The position numbers and the translations under genes were made by a program. Shown here one piece after another: positions 1-5,457 of a stretch of DNA of 5,457 nt; position 1 is the first letter of the stretch, and each line of letters starts with the position of its first letter. Source of the DNA: Comamonadaceae bacterium (lineage in GTDB: Bacteria > Pseudomonadota > Gammaproteobacteria > Burkholderiales > Burkholderiaceae_C); contig CANGOY010000153.1 of assembly GCA_947455585.1 (NCBI GenBank), positions 1 through 5,457 on the forward strand. Reading direction: 5' to 3'. Under the pieces are notes generated by a model. The model saw only the letters and a list, made by a program, of their open reading frames with translations, was not told the DNA's origin and made no database searches.

Positions 1-1482
1 CTTGTGCTGACGATGCTCATTGGCTTCCCCGTCGCGTTCTCGCTGGCGTTCTTAGGCTTGGCTTGTGGCCTCTTCGCTATCAGCATGGACTGGTTCCCCG
101 TGAGCTTCATGTCCAACTTGCCGTTGAACATTTTTGGCATTCTCAGCAACGACTTGTTGCTGGCCATTCCCTTCTTCACCTTCATGGGTGCCATCCTTGA
201 AAAGTGTGGCCTGGCTGAAGACATGCTTGACTCGATGGGCCAGCTCTTTGGCACCGTGCGCGGTGGCTTGGGCTACTCGGTCATCATCGTGGGCTTCATC
301 TTGGGCGCCATCACGGGTACGGTGGCTGGCCAAGTGATTGCCATGGCTTTGATTTCATTGCCCGTGATGATTCGCTACGGCTACAACATGCGCTACGCCA
401 CCGGCGTGTTGGCGGCCTCGGGCACCATCACCCAGTTGGTGCCACCGTCACTCGTGTTGGTGGTGATGGCTGACCAGCTCGGTCGCTCCGTGGGCGATAT
501 GTACAAAGGCGCGTGGGGCCCTTCCATGCTGCAAGTGGGTATCTTTGCGCTCTACACCTTTGGCCTAGGCCTCATCAAGCCTGACCACGTGCCAGGCATC
601 CCCAAAGAAGCCCGCACCGCCGATGGTTTCCATCTGTGGATGAAGTGCTTGCGAGGCATCATTCCCTCTGCTTTCTTGATCTTCGCTGTGTTGGGTTCGA
701 TGGGCGGCTTGCCCGGCATCAACACAGCCATTGCCACACCCACCGAAGCCGGTGCCATGGGCTGTGTGGGCGCCTTGATCTTGGCTGCCATTCATAACCG
801 CTTGGACAAAGCCCTGATTTGGGAAGCCATGCACAGCACCATGCGCCTCACTGCCATGGTGGTGTTCATCTTGATCGGTTCACGCGTGTTCTCAATGGTG
901 TTCCAAGGTGTGGACGGCGCCAAGTGGGTGGAGCATTTGCTGACGGGTTTGCCAGGCGGCCAAGTGGGCTTCCTCGTGGTGGTCAACATCTTCATCTTCT
1001 TCTTGGCGTTCTTCTTGGACTTCTTTGAAATCGCCTTCATCATCTTGCCTATGCTCGGGCCCGTTGCCGAAAAAATGGGCATCGACATGGTGTGGTTCGG
1101 CGTGCTGCTGTGCGTGAACATGCAAACCAGCTTCATGCATCCGCCTTTCGGCTTTGCACTGTTCTACTTGCGCGGCATTGCCGACACACTGTTCAAAGAA
1201 GGCCGCATCGAAAAACCCGTCAAGTCCAACGACATCTACATGGGTGCCATTCCTTGGGTGATCATGCAGCTCATCTTGGTCGTGATCGTCATCTTTGTTC
1301 CCGAAACCGTGACCATGTTCTTGGACAAAGAAGAAAAGGTCGACCTCGACAAAGTGGTCATTGAAATGCCCACCGAACAAGAAACACCAGAAGCCGAGCT
1401 CAAGCTCGACAGTGCGAAGCCATCAACAGCTGAAAGCGCTGCTGAAGAGCAAAAGCGCATGGAAGACTTGTTTAAGAAATAA
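1..1482 (+). CDS. dctM: TRAP transporter large permease subunit (DctM/FcbT3-like), 5'-partial
   Basis: This is the large inner-membrane subunit of a tripartite ATP-independent periplasmic (TRAP) transporter. It forms the sodium-coupled translocation channel that receives substrate from a periplasmic DctP protein. The reading frame is open through base 1 and the protein begins inside the first helix (GFPVAFSLAFLG), so perhaps 10-20 N-terminal residues are missing. The GTG at 4 is probably not the start. Counting residues from that codon, 492 remain. They form about a dozen hydrophobic segments (for example 88-106, 132-156, 216-236, 281-300, 320-352, 362-388, 411-432). Family landmarks are the GAITGTVAG stretch (101-109), SGTITQLVPPS (139-149) and ATPTEAGAMG (244-253). 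These, and RYGYN at 124-128, look like the FcbT3 (mannitol/chloroaromatic) branch. A hydrophilic, Glu/Lys-rich tail follows from about 434. A dctQ gene is expected just upstream, outside the window. Family assignment is firm; the subclass is from memory. Confidence 0.93.
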   Translation, partial: LVLTMLIGFPVAFSLAFLGLACGLFAISMDWFPVSFMSNLPLNIFGILSNDLLLAIPFFTFMGAILEKCGLAEDMLDSMGQLFGTVRGGLGYSVIIVGFILGAITGTVAGQVIAMALISLPVMIRYGYNMRYATGVLAASGTITQLVPPSLVLVVMADQLGRSVGDMYKGAWGPSMLQVGIFALYTFGLGLIKPDHVPGIPKEARTADGFHLWMKCLRGIIPSAFLIFAVLGSMGGLPGINTAIATPTEAGAMGCVGALILAAIHNRLDKALIWEAMHSTMRLTAMVVFILIGSRVFSMVFQGVDGAKWVEHLLTGLPGGQVGFLVVVNIFIFFLAFFLDFFEIAFIILPMLGPVAEKMGIDMVWFGVLLCVNMQTSFMHPPFGFALFYLRGIADTLFKEGRIEKPVKSNDIYMGAIPWVIMQLILVVIVIFVPETVTMFLDKEEKVDLDKVVIEMPTEQETPEAELKLDSAKPSTAESAAEEQKRMEDLFKK

Positions 1483-1499
1483 AGCTTCGCCAAACGACC

Positions 1500-1534
1500 A
1501 GCCCCTCCGGCACATCCGAGAGGGGCTTTTTCTT
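1500..1534 (+). terminator. Rho-independent terminator after dctM
   Basis: AGCCCCTC (1500-1507) pairs perfectly with GAGGGGCT (1520-1527). The stem continues as CGG/CCG (1508-1510 with 1516-1518) past one bulged A at 1519, leaving a CACAT loop. A run of five T and then CTT follows immediately (1527-1534). It lies 17 bases after the dctM stop codon and ends 20 bases before the next start. The 178-residue gene downstream is therefore expected to depend on read-through or on its own promoter. Confidence 0.9.
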
Positions 1535-1554
1535 GCCAGTAGAAAGCACCCATC

Positions 1555-2091
1555 ATGTCCATACCTGACCCAATCCAAAATTCCGACGCAGCCGCTGCAC
1601 AGCTGGCCGCATTGGGCCCCAAGCCTTTTGTGTTTCACCCCACCACCGACAACATCGAAGGCCCTGCTTTCTCCCGTGCGTTCCAAGCCATCACTTGGGT
1701 CACGCTACTGGGCTCTGGCTATTGGTTGCTCAGCCTGTGGCAACAAGGCAAGTTTGGTGACGACACGGGTTTGAACGGTTTACGAGCTGCAGGTTGGTTT
1801 ATCTTGGGTTGGTCCTTGCTGGCATGGACCACCTGGCATGTCATGTTCAGCCGTGCGCGCTTGGACGACAAGGGCATTCACCAAACTTGGATTTGGGACA
1901 AGCACATGAGCTACGACGAGTTAGCCTATGCCAAGCTCATCCGCATTCGCGGCTTAGAGTGGTTCATGGCACCGCGCTTTTACGTGCGCACCTTGATGGG
2001 CAAGTTTGCCGTGTTTTACGTGAGCAGCCCCCATGTACAACACGAGTGCGAACGACTGAGCGCAGAGCTGTCTGCGTTTCGTGAGTTTTAA
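1555..2091 (+). CDS. Hypothetical membrane protein with two TM helices and a PH-like C-terminal region
   Basis: I do not recognise this 178-residue protein as a named family. The N-terminus (1-40) is hydrophilic and Ala/Pro-rich with no signal peptide. Two hydrophobic, Trp-rich helices follow at about 44-62 and 78-98, joined by a short polar loop (63-77). After a basic edge (SRARLDDKG, 99-107) comes a soluble region of about 75 residues. Its alternating pattern (GIHQTWIWDKHMSYDELA, RFYVRTLMGKFAVFYVS) and final helix (162-176) recall the beta-strand plus C-terminal helix of bacterial PH-like domains. The likely topology is a hairpin in the inner membrane with both ends cytoplasmic. The ATG at 1555 is preceded by a weak AGAAAG ribosome-binding site at 1541-1546. 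The gene follows the dctM terminator and converges on dctP. Codon use matches its neighbours. The reading frame is reliable; the PH-like comparison is tentative and the function is unknown. Confidence 0.8.
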   Translation: MSIPDPIQNSDAAAAQLAALGPKPFVFHPTTDNIEGPAFSRAFQAITWVTLLGSGYWLLSLWQQGKFGDDTGLNGLRAAGWFILGWSLLAWTTWHVMFSRARLDDKGIHQTWIWDKHMSYDELAYAKLIRIRGLEWFMAPRFYVRTLMGKFAVFYVSSPHVQHECERLSAELSAFREF

Positions 2092-2123
2092 AACAGTCTT
2101 TAAAACAGCCAAACCCCGACCAT

Positions 2124-2151
2124 AAAAAAACTGCGCCGAAGCGCGGTTTTT
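2124..2151. terminator. Bidirectional terminator between the 178-residue gene and dctP
   Basis: CTGCGC (2131-2136) pairs with GCGCGG (2141-2146) around a four-base CGAA loop, with one T-G wobble. The stem is flanked by seven A (2124-2130) and five T (2147-2151), so each strand has a U tract after the hairpin. Read on the minus strand the loop is UUCG closed by C-G, the classic very stable tetraloop, followed by seven U. It therefore looks strongest for dctP, whose stop lies 22 bases away, while also serving the plus-strand gene that ends at 2091. Confidence 0.88.
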
Positions 2152-2173
2152 GTTTGTTCAAGCGAAGGCTGAA

Positions 2174-3253
2174 TTACAGCTTTTGCTTTTGCATGAAGGC
2201 ATCAAACTTGGCTTCCGTAAATTGGAACCACAAGTTGGAGTCACCACGGAACTTGGCGTAGTCTGAGTACACCTTTTTCCAGTTGGGGTTCTTAGCGCTG
2301 AGTTCTTCGTAGAACGCCATCGATTCTTTGAAAGCCGCAGCCATAACGTCTTTGGGGAACTCGCGCAGCTTGGTGCCAGAGCCCACCAACTGCTTCAATG
2401 CAGCGGGGTTGCGTGCGTCGTACTTGGCCTGCATGTCAGAGTGGGCTTGTGCAGCGGCCGCTTCGACGATGGCTTTGTACTCGGGGCTGAGTGCGTTGAA
2501 GGCTTTGTCGTTGATGTAGAAATCAACCTGTGGGCCGCCTTCCCAGAAACCTGGGTAATAGTAGAAAGGCGCCACTTTGGCAAAGCCCAATTTCAAATCA
2601 TCATACGGGCCAATCCACTCGGCTGAGTCAATCGTGCCTTTTTCCAAAGCTGGATAGATGTCGCCGCCAGGAATGTTTTGTGGCACAACGCCCAAACGCT
2701 CCAAAATCTTGCCACCGAAGCCACCCATGCGGAACTTCAAACCTTTGAGGTCAGCGACCGATTTGATTTCTTTGCGGAACCAGCCGCCCATTTGAGCGCC
2801 CGTGTTGCCGCCTGGGAAGTTGACGATGTTGTACTTGGCGTAGAACTCGCGCATGAGTTTCATGCCGTTACCTTCGTACATCCATGCGCTCATTTGACGG
2901 CTGTTCAAGCCGAAAGGAATTGCTGTACCAATCGCAAAGGTTTCGTCTTTGCCGAAGTAGTAGTAAGCGCAGGTGTGGCCCATTTCCACGGAGCCTTGTT
3001 GCACGCCGTCGACGATGCCCAACGCAGGCATGATTTCGCCAGCGGCGTGTACCGAGATTTCGAACTTGCCACCTGACATGGCTTTGACCGCTTTGGCAAA
3101 CGTATCAGCAGCACCGTGGATGGTGTCGAGCGACTTGGGGAAGCTCGAGGCCAAGCGCCAACGAATGGCGGCTTGTGCATGCACTGCGGGGGCTGCACCG
3201 GCAGCCAAGATACCTGCAATACCTGCGTTTTTAATGACGGAACGACGGTCCAT
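2174..3253 (-). CDS. dctP: TRAP transporter periplasmic substrate-binding protein (DctP/TakP-like)
   Basis: This is the extracytoplasmic solute receptor of a TRAP transporter, 359 residues from the preferred start. It begins MDRRSVIKNAG, a twin-arginine-like motif (RR at 3-4) followed by an Ala/Gly hydrophobic stretch and a likely cleavage after AVHA (residue 26), so export is probably by Tat. The mature protein opens with IRWRLASSFPKSLDT (30-44). It carries landmarks of the TakP/FcbT1 group: AGEIMPALGIVDGVQ (71-85), GGNTGAQMGGWFRKE (148-162), FRMGGFGGK (174-182), GGDIYPALEKGTIDSAEW (196-213) and YYYPGFWEGGP (231-241). By analogy with TakP, Gln154, Arg175, Glu212-Trp213 and Glu238 are the likely residues contacting the carboxylate and its cation, so a 2-oxoacid or similar organic acid is the probable ligand. 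The ATG at 3253 has a GGGAG site (3264-3260) six bases away. An in-frame ATG at 3310 would add 19 residues before the Tat motif and is disfavoured. No dctQ or dctM follows it on this strand. Confidence 0.93.
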   Translation of the reverse strand: MDRRSVIKNAGIAGILAAGAAPAVHAQAAIRWRLASSFPKSLDTIHGAADTFAKAVKAMSGGKFEISVHAAGEIMPALGIVDGVQQGSVEMGHTCAYYYFGKDETFAIGTAIPFGLNSRQMSAWMYEGNGMKLMREFYAKYNIVNFPGGNTGAQMGGWFRKEIKSVADLKGLKFRMGGFGGKILERLGVVPQNIPGGDIYPALEKGTIDSAEWIGPYDDLKLGFAKVAPFYYYPGFWEGGPQVDFYINDKAFNALSPEYKAIVEAAAAQAHSDMQAKYDARNPAALKQLVGSGTKLREFPKDVMAAAFKESMAFYEELSAKNPNWKKVYSDYAKFRGDSNLWFQFTEAKFDAFMQKQKL

Positions 3254-3259
3254 GAAAGA

Positions 3260-3305
3260 CTCCCATGAGTTGTTAAAACATATCGTGTTGAGGCGCACTT
3301 TTAAA
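3260..3305 (-). promoter_or_regulatory. Possible proximal dctP promoter and ribosome-binding site
   Basis: Read on the minus strand, TTTAAA (3305-3300) and TATGTT (3282-3277) are each four-of-six matches to sigma-70 boxes and are separated by exactly 17 bases. Transcription would begin near 3270, giving a leader of about 17 bases that contains the GGGAG ribosome-binding site (3264-3260) placed six bases before the ATG at 3253. If this promoter is used, only the shorter DctP can be made from it. The box matches are modest and could arise by chance; the ribosome-binding site is more secure. Confidence 0.35.
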
Positions 3306-3307
3306 AG

Positions 3308-3318
3308 CATTCACCTCC
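3308..3318 (-). promoter_or_regulatory. Strong Shine-Dalgarno next to an alternative in-frame dctP start
   Basis: The minus strand carries GGAGGTG (3318-3312), a near-ideal Shine-Dalgarno, only three bases ahead of an ATG (3310-3308) that is in frame with dctP and would add 19 residues to it. The spacing is shorter than usual and the added residues would bury the Tat motif, so the ATG at 3253 is preferred. The site may instead act as a ribosome standby site or in leader folding. Confidence 0.35.
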
Positions 3319-3329
3319 AGCGATGGGGC

Positions 3330-3347
3330 ATTGTATGCAGTTGCATA
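3330..3347. promoter_or_regulatory. Operator-like palindrome overlapping a possible -10 box upstream of dctP
   Basis: TATGCA (3334-3339), a GT spacer and TGCATA (3342-3347) form a perfect two-fold palindrome. Its left edge overlaps TACAAT on the minus strand (3335-3330), a five-of-six match to a sigma-70 -10 box. The corresponding -35 position (GCGGTG, 17-bp spacing) is poor, which would suit an activator-dependent or otherwise regulated promoter. The arrangement suggests a dimeric regulator binding ahead of dctP. The symmetry is seen directly; the role is inference. Confidence 0.35.
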
Positions 3348-3369
3348 GGCGACACCGCGCACGGGTTTT

Positions 3370-3406
3370 CCCCCGAAGAACTTGTGTTTCAAAATTCTTC
3401 TGAGGG
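3370..3406 (-). other. Imperfect hairpin without U tract between dxs and dctP
   Basis: On the minus strand, CCCTC-A-GAAGAA (3406-3395) can pair with TTCTTC-GGGGG (3380-3370). This gives an 11-bp stem with one bulged A, one G-U wobble and a 14-base loop. The wobble would be a C-A mismatch on the plus strand, so the structure favours RNA made in the dxs-to-dctP direction. AAAACCC follows it instead of a U tract, so it is not a standard intrinsic terminator. It may stabilise the dxs 3' end or lie in a dctP leader. It starts 24 bases after the dxs stop codon. Confidence 0.4.
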
Positions 3407-3429
3407 ATTGAAATTACTTCAATGAAAAG

Positions 3430-5286
3430 TTAATTCAAAAGCGTTGCAAAACGCTTTTCGATAGACGCTTGAATGCCTGCTGCATCCAACCCCAACTCGG
3501 CTAACAACTGCGCATGGTCACCGTGCTCGGTGAACACATCACCAATGCCCAACACCAACACAGGTTTGGGTTGTTGCAACTCTTGCAAAGCCTCCAGCAC
3601 CGCTGAGCCAGCACCGCCCATGACGGCACCCTCTTCCACCGTGACAAAAGCATCGTGGGTGGCGGCAATTTGGGCCAGCAACTCGGTGTCGAGTGGTTTG
3701 GCCCAGCGCATGTTGACCACCGTGGCATTGAGCGCCTCGCCCGCTTGCAACGCGGAGTAGAGCAAGGTGCCAAACGCGAGGATGGCAATGCGTTTGCCTT
3801 CGCGGCGCACTTCGCCTTTGCCAAATGGCAACGCATTCAAACCAGGCTGCACAGCGATGCCTGCACCCGCACCACGCGGATAACGCACAGCCACGCAGTG
3901 GTCTTGTTGGTAGGCCGTGGTCAGCAACAGACGGCATTCGTTTTCGTCGGCAGGGCAAGCCATGCTGACGTTGGGAATGCAGCGCATGAACGGGATATCG
4001 TACAAACCGGCATGCGTGGCGCCGTCGGCACCCACAATGCCTGCGCGGTCCAGCGCCAGCACCATCGGCAGCTTTTGCAGTGCCACATCGTGAATGACTT
4101 GGTCATACGCGCGTTGCAAGAAGGTTGAGTAAATCGCCACCACGGGCTTCAAGCCCTCACAGGCCAAACCAGCGGCAAACGTGACGGCATGCTGTTCGGC
4201 AATGCCCACGTCGTGGTAACGCTCGGGGAAGCGCTTGTTGAACTCGACCATGCCCGAGCCTTCACGCATAGCGGGCGTGATGCCCACCAACAGCGGGTCG
4301 TGCTCGGCCATGTCGCACAGCCATTGGCCGAACACTTGGGTGAAGGTGGTTTTGACGGGGCTAGTCGCAGGCACCAAACCCACCGCAGGGTCAAACTTGC
4401 CTGGGCCGTGATAGGCCACAGGGTCGGCCTCAGCCAGCTTGTAGCCTTGGCCTTTTTTGGTCACCACATGCAGAAATTGAGGGCCTTCTAAATGCTTGAT
4501 GTTTTCTAGCGTAGGGATGAGCGACTCAAGGTCATGGCCATCAATCGGGCCGATGTAGTTGAAGCCAAATTTTTCGAACAAAGTGGCAGGCACCACCATG
4601 CCTTTGGCGTGCTCTTCAAAACGCTTGGCAAGTTCAAACAAAGGCGGTGCGCCTTTGAGCACTTGCTTGCCCACCTCTTTGGCGGTCGCATAAAACTTGC
4701 CACTCATCAACTGGGCCAAATAGCGATTCAGCGCGCCCACGGGTGGGCTGATGGACATGTCGTTGTCGTTCAAGATGACGAGCAACTTGGACGTGGACAC
4801 ACCGCCGTTGTTCAAAGCCTCGAAGGCCATGCCCGCGGTCATCGCGCCGTCACCAATGACGGCAATCGCGTGGCGCTGCTCGCCCTTTTGTTGGGCAGCA
4901 ATGGCCATGCCCAAGGCTGCCGAAATGCTGGTGGAAGAGTGAGCGGTGCCAAACGCGTCGTACTCGCTTTCGTCACGGCGCGGAAAGCCGCTCAAGCCGT
5001 GGCGTTGACGCAGCGTGCCCATTTGGTCACGGCGGCCCGTCAAAATTTTGTGGGGATACGTTTGATGGCCCACGTCCCACACGATACGGTCGTGCGGTGT
5101 GTTGAACACGTAGTGCAAAGCAACAGTCAGCTCGACCGTGCCGAGGTTGGAGCTGAGATGCCCGCCTGTTTTGGCCACGCTGTTGAGCACGAAAGTACGC
5201 AACTCATCGGCCAGCGCTGGCAACTGGTGGCGCGGCACAGCCCGCAGGTCTGTTGGCGAATTGATGGTTTGCAACAAATTAGGCAT
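3430..5286 (-). CDS. dxs: 1-deoxy-D-xylulose-5-phosphate synthase
   Basis: Dxs is the cytoplasmic thiamine-diphosphate enzyme that condenses pyruvate with glyceraldehyde 3-phosphate to give 1-deoxy-D-xylulose 5-phosphate and CO2. This is the entry step of the MEP isoprenoid pathway and also feeds thiamine and pyridoxal synthesis. At 618 residues it is full length (the E. coli enzyme has about 620). The N-terminal transketolase-like domain has GGHLSSNLG (41-49, His43), DVGHQTYPHK (71-80), and the GDG (145-147) to Asn175 cofactor and metal-binding motif. The central pyrimidine-binding domain has the cofactor-activating glutamate in GIAEQHA (Glu364), the QRAYDQ segment with Arg392, and DRAGIVGADGATHAGLYD (413-430) with Asp421 and His425 expected at the active site. 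The C-terminal transketolase domain runs from about 495. No key residue appears to be missing. The ATG at 5286 lies six bases after the ispA stop. No good Shine-Dalgarno is visible, so translation is probably coupled to ispA. Confidence 0.98.
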   Translation of the reverse strand: MPNLLQTINSPTDLRAVPRHQLPALADELRTFVLNSVAKTGGHLSSNLGTVELTVALHYVFNTPHDRIVWDVGHQTYPHKILTGRRDQMGTLRQRHGLSGFPRRDESEYDAFGTAHSSTSISAALGMAIAAQQKGEQRHAIAVIGDGAMTAGMAFEALNNGGVSTSKLLVILNDNDMSISPPVGALNRYLAQLMSGKFYATAKEVGKQVLKGAPPLFELAKRFEEHAKGMVVPATLFEKFGFNYIGPIDGHDLESLIPTLENIKHLEGPQFLHVVTKKGQGYKLAEADPVAYHGPGKFDPAVGLVPATSPVKTTFTQVFGQWLCDMAEHDPLLVGITPAMREGSGMVEFNKRFPERYHDVGIAEQHAVTFAAGLACEGLKPVVAIYSTFLQRAYDQVIHDVALQKLPMVLALDRAGIVGADGATHAGLYDIPFMRCIPNVSMACPADENECRLLLTTAYQQDHCVAVRYPRGAGAGIAVQPGLNALPFGKGEVRREGKRIAILAFGTLLYSALQAGEALNATVVNMRWAKPLDTELLAQIAATHDAFVTVEEGAVMGGAGSAVLEALQELQQPKPVLVLGIGDVFTEHGDHAQLLAELGLDAAGIQASIEKRFATLLN

Positions 5287-5292
5287 GTGTGT

Positions 5293-5457
5293 TCAAGTGT
5301 TCCGGTTCACCACGCGCTCAGCCAAAGCGGCCAGCGTGTGGGTGTGCGTCAAGCCTGTGCTGTGCAAGGCATCGAGCGCCTCGCGCAACAAAGACTGCGC
5401 ATATGACTTGGCTTCTTCTAAACCCAACAACGACACGTAAGTGGGTTTGTCATTCGC
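5293..5457 (-). CDS. ispA: Farnesyl diphosphate synthase (polyprenyl synthetase), C-terminal end only
   Basis: The last 54 codons and the TGA stop (5295-5293) of a gene that enters from the right edge. The product begins ANDKPTYVSLLGLEEAKSYA and ends LAALAERVVNRNT. The NDKPTYVSLLGLE stretch followed by an amphipathic helix and a closing VV-R segment is typical of the C-terminus of IspA-type prenyl transferases. These elongate dimethylallyl diphosphate with isopentenyl diphosphate to C15 farnesyl diphosphate. The aspartate-rich catalytic motifs lie outside the window and cannot be checked. It is six bases upstream of dxs on the same strand, matching the ispA-dxs operon order known in many proteobacteria, where xseB often precedes ispA. 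Its identification rests on both the tail sequence and this linkage. Confidence 0.9.
   Translation of the reverse strand, partial: ANDKPTYVSLLGLEEAKSYAQSLLREALDALHSTGLTHTHTLAALAERVVNRNT

Noticed and set aside
892..1380. Open frame of 162 codons on the minus strand opposite dctM
   Set aside because: The translation is dominated by His, Asp and Glu, as expected from reverse-reading hydrophobic-helix codons. It lies entirely within a well-supported permease gene.
1533..1561. TTGCCA at 1533-1538 as a possible -35 box for the 178-residue gene
   Set aside because: No acceptable -10 box lies 16-18 bases downstream, and that position would fall inside the coding sequence after its start codon.
1361..1774. 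Plus-strand open frame spanning the dctM end, the terminator and the start of the 178-residue gene
   Set aside because: It crosses a clear intrinsic terminator and overlaps two better-supported genes in another frame. Its product resembles no protein family.
2087..2108. Short direct repeat TTTAAAACAG at 2087-2096 and 2099-2108 over the stop codon of the 178-residue gene
   Set aside because: There are only two copies of an AT-rich decamer beside a terminator. It could easily be a small duplication and has no further structure to support a function.
3298..3307. Palindrome CTTTTAAAAG upstream of dctP
   Set aside because: It is a simple AT-rich self-complementary 10-mer that occurs frequently by chance. 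It was counted only as part of the possible -35 region.
3273..3314. Possible 13-residue leader peptide on the minus strand starting at GTG 3314 and ending TAA at 3273
   Set aside because: The GTG is part of the Shine-Dalgarno-like GGAGGTG itself, so there is no room for a ribosome-binding site. The peptide shows no regulatory codon run.
4534..5406. Long open frame (290 codons) on the plus strand opposite dxs and the ispA tail
   Set aside because: It is a shadow frame created by GC-rich codon bias in dxs. Its translation has low-complexity His, Gln, Arg and Ala runs with no domain, and dxs on the other strand is certain.

Overview
The window looks like a chromosomal segment of a betaproteobacterium, probably Burkholderiales (Comamonadaceae-like). 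The basis is indirect. An ispA-dxs isoprenoid cluster sits beside genes for a TakP/FcbT-type TRAP transporter whose binding protein carries a Tat-like signal peptide. Codon use is moderately GC-rich with a marked preference for TTG leucine. No rRNA, tRNA or other marker gene is present, so the assignment is an inference.

Layout, left to right. (1) Bases 1-1482, plus strand: the large membrane subunit of a TRAP transporter (DctM/FcbT3-like), cut at its 5' end by the window edge and followed by a clear intrinsic terminator at 1500-1534. (2) Bases 1555-2091, plus strand: an unrecognised 178-residue protein with two predicted membrane helices and a C-terminal region resembling a bacterial PH-like domain. 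(3) Bases 2124-2151: a hairpin with A and T tracts on opposite sides, acting as a shared terminator for convergent genes. (4) Bases 2174-3253, minus strand: the TRAP periplasmic binding protein (DctP/TakP-like). (5) Bases 3254-3429: a 176-bp interval with an imperfect hairpin, a perfect TATGCA-GT-TGCATA palindrome overlapping a possible -10 box, and two competing ribosome-binding sites for dctP. (6) Bases 3430-5286, minus strand: a complete dxs. (7) Bases 5293-5457, minus strand: the last 54 codons of ispA, six bases ahead of dxs.

Functionally there are two themes. The ispA-dxs pair supplies isoprenoid precursors: Dxs starts the methylerythritol phosphate pathway from pyruvate and glyceraldehyde 3-phosphate, and IspA condenses C5 units to farnesyl diphosphate. 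The TRAP genes encode sodium-driven uptake of an organic acid. The binding protein resembles the 2-oxoacid binder TakP, so pyruvate or another 2-oxoacid is a reasonable guess. The permease and binding protein appear to belong to the same TRAP subclass but lie on opposite strands and converge. They are therefore transcribed separately, although they plausibly form one transporter together with a small DctQ subunit that would lie upstream of the left edge.

I see no mobile element, CRISPR array, phage gene or obviously novel system. The points most worth following are the 178-residue membrane protein lying between the two TRAP genes, and the regulatory-looking interval upstream of dctP.
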